From an uncultured Alistipes sp. (GTDB lineage Bacteria; Bacteroidota; Bacteroidia; Bacteroidales; Rikenellaceae), in NCBI GenBank assembly GCA_944320685.1, contig CALUIK010000005.1, forward strand, positions 62,001 through 126,000: 64,000 bases of DNA, in the 5' to 3' direction. Both the position numbers and the translations under genes were made by a program. Each line of letters begins with the position of its first letter. The stretch's first letter is position 1. Of the stretch, positions 59,975 to 64,000 are shown piece by piece. The notes under the pieces were generated by a model. That model did no database searches, was not told the origin of the DNA, and saw nothing but the letters and a program-made list of their open reading frames with translations.

Positions 59975-60985
59975 CTATTTGAGCTTTACCGTCTGCCCCG
60001 CGGCTATCGTTTGGCCCTTGCGCAGGCGGTTCATGCGGGCGAGCTTCTTCTGGCGTATGCCGTACTCCTGAGACAGCGACCGCAGTGTCTCGCCTTCGCG
60101 CACGATGTGCTGGCGCACGTTGCCGCACCACTTGGCCTGCTTGCGTTCGATGTATATCATCTCTCCCTTGACGGGGTTGGCCGTCGAGCGGGGGTCGGCC
60201 TCGTTGTACTTGCGCAGCGTACGCTCGGTAAGTGCGAAAGTGCGGGCTATGCGGGCGAAAGTGTCGCCCTCGCCCGCTATGACGAAGTGGGTGCGGTTGT
60301 TGACGTATACGCTGTAGCCGTTGTACGTGCGTTCGGGTACGCGGTAGTCGTTGGGGTCTACCTTGGCCGTGTATGCGGCGGGCGTCTCGACGCTGCTCTG
60401 CGAGGCGAAGTCGTCCGTAATGCCCTGTTCGGCACGGCGGTGTGCGGCATATAGCGCGGCGCCGTTGTCCTCGTCGAAGAGGTATAGGCTGTTGTCCTCG
60501 ATGATGCGTATGAGGCGCTGCGCATAGTCGGGGGCGGTGGCGTAGCCTGCGGCCTTGAGGCCGCGTGCCCAGCTGCGGTAGTCGTCCGACGAATAGGCGA
60601 AGAGCGAGTCGTAGCGCGGTTGCTGGTCGAGGAAGTCGGCGTGGTCCTGATACGACTCCTCCACGGTGTCGTACTTGCGGAAGCATTCGCCCTTGGCGTC
60701 GTCGTCATGGTAGACTCGGTCGCCGCGCCAGTTCGACTTGCACTTGATGCCGAAGTGGTTGTTTGATTTGCGGGCCAGCGAGCTGTTGCCGCTGTCGGAT
60801 TCGAGTATCCCCTGCGCAAGGGTTATGCTGGCGGGGATGCCGTAGCGTTCCATGTGCTCGATGGCGATGCCCTTGTACCGGTCGATGTACTCCTCCTTGG
60901 TTATGCGGCTCTGTGCCTGAAGCTCGGCGGCGAATGCCGCGAGCGCGAAAAGCGCGAGGTATATTGCTCGTTTGGAAAAAATCAT
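59975..60985 (-). CDS. Glucosaminidase-domain protein with two LysM repeats
   Basis: A 336-residue exported peptidoglycan hydrolase with signal peptide (ALFALAAFAAELQAQ). The GH73-type domain spans about residues 28-165. It has YIDRYKGIAIEHMERYGIPA, the catalytic Glu in ITLAQGILESDSGNS, NNHFGIKCKSNW, and YDTVEESYQDHADFLDQQPR. The C-terminal LysM repeats follow (THFVIAGEGDTFARIARTFA; QHIVREGETLRSLSQEYGIR). It probably cleaves N-acetylglucosaminyl bonds during wall remodelling. The start at 60985 is set by the signal peptide; the upstream frame from 61129 crosses the divergent gene. Confidence 0.92.
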   Translation of the reverse strand: MIFSKRAIYLALFALAAFAAELQAQSRITKEEYIDRYKGIAIEHMERYGIPASITLAQGILESDSGNSSLARKSNNHFGIKCKSNWRGDRVYHDDDAKGECFRKYDTVEESYQDHADFLDQQPRYDSLFAYSSDDYRSWARGLKAAGYATAPDYAQRLIRIIEDNSLYLFDEDNGAALYAAHRRAEQGITDDFASQSSVETPAAYTAKVDPNDYRVPERTYNGYSVYVNNRTHFVIAGEGDTFARIARTFALTERTLRKYNEADPRSTANPVKGEMIYIERKQAKWCGNVRQHIVREGETLRSLSQEYGIRQKKLARMNRLRKGQTIAAGQTVKLK

Positions 60986-60993
60986 TATCTTTG
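60964..60993 (+). promoter_or_regulatory. Predicted DUF4254/GT9 promoter, inside the 5' end of the divergent gene
   Basis: TTG (60964-60966), 19 nt, TATCTTTG (60986-60993). It overlaps the first codons of the glucosaminidase gene and faces the promoter at 61008-61038. Confidence 0.65.
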
Positions 60994-61007
60994 TATTACC
61001 GTGAAGG

Positions 61008-61038
61008 CAAAGATAAATTTTTTTGGATAAATTACCAA
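61008..61038 (-). promoter_or_regulatory. Predicted promoter of the glucosaminidase-LysM gene
   Basis: Minus-strand TTG (61036-61038), 20 nt, TATCTTTG (61008-61015). The transcript would begin near 61002. Confidence 0.75.
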
Positions 61039-61054
61039 TAACTGACCGCGATAT

Positions 61055-61660
61055 ATGTTTACCGGGAATGCAAATGCCATTTTCAACAGGGCGATAGCCG
61101 ATTATCACATTTTCGACGATGTCGACCACAGGTTCGAGAACCCATACGAGGCCGGTTCGCTCGATGCCCTGCTATATGAGAAGAACATGGTGGACACGGT
61201 ACAGTGGCACCTCGAGGATATCATACGCGATCCGGCGATCGACCCCGTCGAGGCGCTGGCCATTAAGCGGCGTATCGACCGCTCGAATCAGGTGCGTACC
61301 GATATGGTGGAGTATATCGACTCCTATTTCCTCGACAAGTTCAAGGGGGTGGCAGTGGCGCCCGACGCGAAAATCAATACCGAGACGCCTGCATGGGCAA
61401 TCGACCGCCTGTCGATCCTTGCGCTCAAGATATACCACATGCGGCTTGAGACCGAACGCACCGACGTGGGGCAGGAGCACCGCGACGCCTGCGGCCGCAA
61501 GCTCACTACGCTGCTGTCGCAGCAGGCGGACCTATCGACGGCCATCGAGGAGCTGCTCGATGACATAGCCACGGGGCGCAAGTATATGAAGACATACAAA
61601 CAGATGAAGATGTATAACGATCCGGCGCTTAATCCGGTATTATATGGCAACAAACAGTAA
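61055..61660 (+). CDS. DUF4254-domain protein
   Basis: A 201-residue helical cytosolic protein matching DUF4254 (IADYHIFDDVDHRFENPYEA; LEDIIRDPAIDPVEALAIKR; IDRLSILALKIYHMRLETER). The biochemical function is not known. Its 3' end overlaps the GT9 heptosyltransferase gene by 17 bp, so a link to lipopolysaccharide core assembly is suggested by context only. No catalytic motif was recognised. Confidence 0.85.
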   Translation: MFTGNANAIFNRAIADYHIFDDVDHRFENPYEAGSLDALLYEKNMVDTVQWHLEDIIRDPAIDPVEALAIKRRIDRSNQVRTDMVEYIDSYFLDKFKGVAVAPDAKINTETPAWAIDRLSILALKIYHMRLETERTDVGQEHRDACGRKLTTLLSQQADLSTAIEELLDDIATGRKYMKTYKQMKMYNDPALNPVLYGNKQ

Positions 61661-62729
61661 AGAGCCCGCAACGAATAGACTGCGCCGGCTGCCGCGGCAT
61701 GTGGTGGCCATACGTCTCTCGGCCATGGGCGACGTCGTGATGCTCGCGCATACGTTGCGGGCATTCAAGGCGGCATATCCCGACGTGAAGGTGACCGTCG
61801 CCACGCGCAGGCAGTTCGAGTCCTTCTTCGACGGTATAGACGTCGACTTCATTTTCGTCGATACTAATGGCCGCCATCGCGGCGTGGCCGGTCTGTGGAA
61901 GCTGTACCGCGACATAGGGCGCCGCAATGTCGACGCCATAGCCGACATGCACGGGGTGTTGCGCTCGATCGTAGTGCGCTCGCTGTTCCGCATGAGCATG
62001 TATCGTTGCGCCAAGATCAACAAGGGCAAGGTCGAAAAATGGTTTCGTGTGGGGTATAACAGCCAGAACAGCGTGCCGTTGAAACACACTGTCGTGCGCT
62101 ATTGCGACGTGCTGCGTGATCTTGGGTTCGAATTCGATAATCCGGCACCCGCCGTGAAGATGGCGCGCCCGAATCCCATGGGGGAGAAGCACGGTCTCTG
62201 GGTCGGGTTCGCTCCATTCTCGGCGCACGATGGCAAGACCTATCCCGCCGACCTGCGCGTGGAGGCCGTGCGGTTGTTGAGCGGGCGTTACGACAGGGTC
62301 TTCATACACAGCGGCTGCGGCGCCGAGGCGGAGTTTGCCATGCAGATGGAGCGTGCATATGGTAATGTCACTGCCGTTAACGGAAAGGTCGATATGGCGG
62401 GGGAGCTGAACCTCATATCGAATCTCGACTGTATTGTCTCGATGGACTCGCTGGCCATGCATATGGCATCGCTGGTGGCTACGCCCGTAGTGTCGGTATG
62501 GGGGGCCACACATCCCGCGTTGGGATTCCTCGGTTACGGCTGCTCGCCCGAAGGGGTGTTGCAGGTGGATATGCCGTGCCGCCCGTGTTCTGTATACGGC
62601 GAGATGAAGTGCCAATACGGCGATTACCGTTGCCTGCGCGCCATTACGCCCGAGATGATCGTCGCAAAAGTGGATGAGATGATAGCCTCGGCGCAAAAGG
62701 AGCCTGCCGAGAAAGAGGAGAAGGCATAA
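61644..62729 (+). CDS. Family 9 glycosyltransferase (heptosyltransferase-like)
   Basis: A 361-residue GT-B transferase of the LPS core heptosyltransferase family. It begins with VVAIRLSAMGDVVMLAHTLR, then KVTVATRRQFESFF, ADMHGVLRSIVVRSL, and the donor-binding VGFAPFSAHDGKTYP. The late block contains LISNLDCIVSMDSLAMHMAS and VVSVWGATHPALGF. It should act at the inner face of the cytoplasmic membrane on lipid A-core. Its start lies inside the DUF4254 gene, implying coupled translation. A strong hairpin follows the stop. Confidence 0.92.
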   Translation: MATNSKEPATNRLRRLPRHVVAIRLSAMGDVVMLAHTLRAFKAAYPDVKVTVATRRQFESFFDGIDVDFIFVDTNGRHRGVAGLWKLYRDIGRRNVDAIADMHGVLRSIVVRSLFRMSMYRCAKINKGKVEKWFRVGYNSQNSVPLKHTVVRYCDVLRDLGFEFDNPAPAVKMARPNPMGEKHGLWVGFAPFSAHDGKTYPADLRVEAVRLLSGRYDRVFIHSGCGAEAEFAMQMERAYGNVTAVNGKVDMAGELNLISNLDCIVSMDSLAMHMASLVATPVVSVWGATHPALGFLGYGCSPEGVLQVDMPCRPCSVYGEMKCQYGDYRCLRAITPEMIVAKVDEMIASAQKEPAEKEEKA

Positions 62730-62764
62730 CGCATTTGTCCCGCAGGGCGTACTCCGATGCAGTG

Positions 62765-62809
62765 AGACACCGAAGGCTGTCCTTTCCGTAAGGACAGCCT
62801 TCGGTGTCT
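62765..62809. terminator. Perfect 20-bp hairpin between convergent genes
   Basis: The arms 62765-62784 and 62790-62809 are exact complements around a 5-nt loop, with AAGG/CCTT near the loop. A bidirectional terminator between the GT9 gene and plsX. Confidence 0.8.
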
Positions 62810-62848
62810 TGCACGGCCTGCTGCGGCCATTGCGGCAACGCCGCGTGA

Positions 62849-63823
62849 TTATGCCTCGACCGAGTCGATATCCTTGAACGCCTCGCGGATCTTCTCCGTT
62901 ACATGCGTGCGGATGCTGCGCTCCATCGACAGGATCATGTTCTTGATAGCCTTTGGCGTAGACTTGCCGTGGCCGATCATCACAGCCGAGTTGATTCCAA
63001 GTACGGGGGTGCCGCCTACGTTCTCGTAGTTCATGGCGTCCCAGAATGGGTTGGTGGTACCCATCTTGTGGTTGATGACATAGAGACCCTCGGCCATCTT
63101 CAGCGCTATGTTGCCGACGAACCCGTCGCATATGATGACATCGGCGATCTTGCCCGAGAAGATGTGCGACGACTCGACGTTGCCTGCGAAGTTGTACAGG
63201 CCCTTGTCGCTGTCGGCCTTCATGGCCTGATATGCCGCCTGCGTCAGGGCATTGCCCTTGGCCTCCTCCTCGCCGATATTGAGCAGGGCGACGCGGGGAT
63301 TCTTTATGCCGAGAACCGACTCCGCATATATCGAACCGATGAGGCCGTACTGGCTCAGCACCTCGGGTTTGCAGTCGACGTTGAGGCCCACGTCCATCAT
63401 CAGCGCCTGCGTCCCCGCTATGGTGGGCAGTGTTGTCGAGATGGTGGGGCGTATCACTCCCTTGATCGGTTTGGCCACATACATCGACCCTACCATCATG
63501 GCCCCCGTAGATCCGGCGCTGGCGAAACCGTCGATGGCGCCCTTGGCCAGATGACCGAAGCCTACGGCGATACTCGAGTCGGGTTTCGACTTGAACGCCA
63601 TGGCGGGATGGTCGCCCATTTCGATCACCTCGGTCGTGTGTACGATCGTAAAGCGGTCTGCCGGACAATTCTCCGCTTCGAGACACTCCTCGATTTTTCC
63701 ATTGTCGCCGAAAAGCACTATGCGGCTCTCGCCGTCTATGGCGTCGAGTGCCATGACCGCGCCCTTGACTACAGCCTCGGGAGCGAAGTCTCCGCCCATC
63801 GCATCAATTCCTATCTTTAACAT
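62849..63823 (-). CDS. plsX: Phosphate acyltransferase PlsX
   Basis: Converts acyl-ACP to acyl-phosphate for phosphatidic acid synthesis. The 324-residue length is normal. It begins MLKIGIDAMGGDFAPEAVVK and shows PDSSIAVGFGHLAKGAIDGF, ASAGSTGAMMVGSMYV, LLNIGEEEAKGNALTQAAYQ and VIICDGFVGNIALKMAEGLY, all PlsX hallmarks. It follows rpmF on the minus strand, the classic rpmF-plsX order, with fab genes often next in other bacteria. Here the convergent GT9 gene lies downstream instead. Confidence 0.96.
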   Translation of the reverse strand: MLKIGIDAMGGDFAPEAVVKGAVMALDAIDGESRIVLFGDNGKIEECLEAENCPADRFTIVHTTEVIEMGDHPAMAFKSKPDSSIAVGFGHLAKGAIDGFASAGSTGAMMVGSMYVAKPIKGVIRPTISTTLPTIAGTQALMMDVGLNVDCKPEVLSQYGLIGSIYAESVLGIKNPRVALLNIGEEEAKGNALTQAAYQAMKADSDKGLYNFAGNVESSHIFSGKIADVIICDGFVGNIALKMAEGLYVINHKMGTTNPFWDAMNYENVGGTPVLGINSAVMIGHGKSTPKAIKNMILSMERSIRTHVTEKIREAFKDIDSVEA

Positions 63824-63909
63824 CGTCTCTCTCTCTTTGTCGGTATGGGTTTGATAAAATTACAGAGAGAGCCCGCAGGGGAACTCTCTCACGCAACCGG
63901 ACCGGTCCG

Positions 63910-64000
63910 TTATTCTGTCTTCTTCTCGATAGCCAGCTTGCCGCGATAGTAACCGCACTCGGGGCATACGCGGTGGTAGAGCACCGATGCTCCGCAGTTC
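63910..64000 (-). CDS. rpmF: 50S ribosomal protein L32, C-terminal part (cut by window edge)
   Basis: The last 29 codons of L32: ...NCGASVLYHRVCPECGYYRG then KLAIEKKTE and stop (complement of 63910-63912). The CxxC pair typical of zinc-binding L32 is partly visible (CPECG). It lies 86 bp upstream of plsX on the same strand. The N-terminus is outside the window. Confidence 0.93.
   Translation of the reverse strand, partial: NCGASVLYHRVCPECGYYRGKLAIEKKTE

Noticed and set aside
57917..60454. 845-codon plus-strand frame over the DPP4-family, unknown and LysM genes
   Set aside because: It runs antisense through three genes and two intergenic gaps, and its composition is typical of reversed high-GC coding DNA.
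1..64000. Mobile element, prophage or integrated plasmid
   Set aside because: No transposase, integrase, phage structural or conjugation gene was recognised, and promoter style and base composition look uniform.

Overview
The window reads as chromosome of a high-GC Bacteroidales, most likely an Alistipes-like Rikenellaceae (inference). Support comes from the recurring Bacteroidota promoter (TTG/TTTG, 19-21 nt, TAnnTTTG), a fumarate reductase flavoprotein next to a single cytochrome b gene, the GLPGLI, GIN (DUF2807) and DUF4254 families, a LysO exporter split into two genes, a TonB-dependent receptor, and many secreted glycosidases. I see no phage, transposase, integrase, plasmid or CRISPR features.

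Layout. 1-1.5 kb: frdA (cut by the window edge) and frdC. 1.6-7.4 kb: formyl-THF cyclo-ligase, a tandem 90-bp repeat array, uvrC, a HAD phosphatase, a beta-helix protein and a GH43. 7.5-9.9 kb (minus): Gph-like phosphatase and NhaC antiporter, preceded by a second array of the same 90-bp repeat family. 9.9-13.1 kb: a GC-rich structured leader followed by VOC, dhaK, dhaL and an LsrF-like aldolase/thiolase. 13.2-16.3 kb: GT2, then PfkB-family kinase and pfkA (minus). 16.5-20.2 kb (minus): PspC, PadR, GIN lipoprotein, large PspC. 20.5-21.5 kb: split LysO. 21.5-28.4 kb: TonB receptor and two GLPGLI proteins, divergent from an OmpR-type two-component system, with phased GTTAA boxes at the promoters. 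28.5-30.1 kb: M60-like metallopeptidase. 30.2-46.4 kb: an NtrB/NtrC-type sensor/regulator pair divergent from a TolC/HlyD/ABC operon with one ATPase gene and four FtsX-type permeases, headed by a good sigma-54 promoter. 46.4-55.9 kb: CAZyme cluster (GH43; GH95, GH43, GH97, GH43-CBM6). 56.2-64 kb: tRNA-Arg(ACG), a small lipoprotein, a DPP4-family peptidase, an unknown conserved protein, a glucosaminidase-LysM protein, DUF4254 with a GT9 heptosyltransferase, plsX, and the 3' end of rpmF.

Most unusual signals: (1) 90-bp tandem repeats in which each unit joins a hairpin to a Bacteroidota promoter, found before uvrC and, on the other strand, before nhaC; (2) a VOC-DhaK-DhaL-LsrF cassette with a structured leader, possibly a noncanonical phospho-ketose or AI-2 catabolic route; (3) helically phased GTTAA boxes placed at the -33 position of two GLPGLI promoters; (4) a sigma-54-driven efflux operon with four permeases.

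All family names come from reading motifs in translations. No search, alignment or folding program was run.
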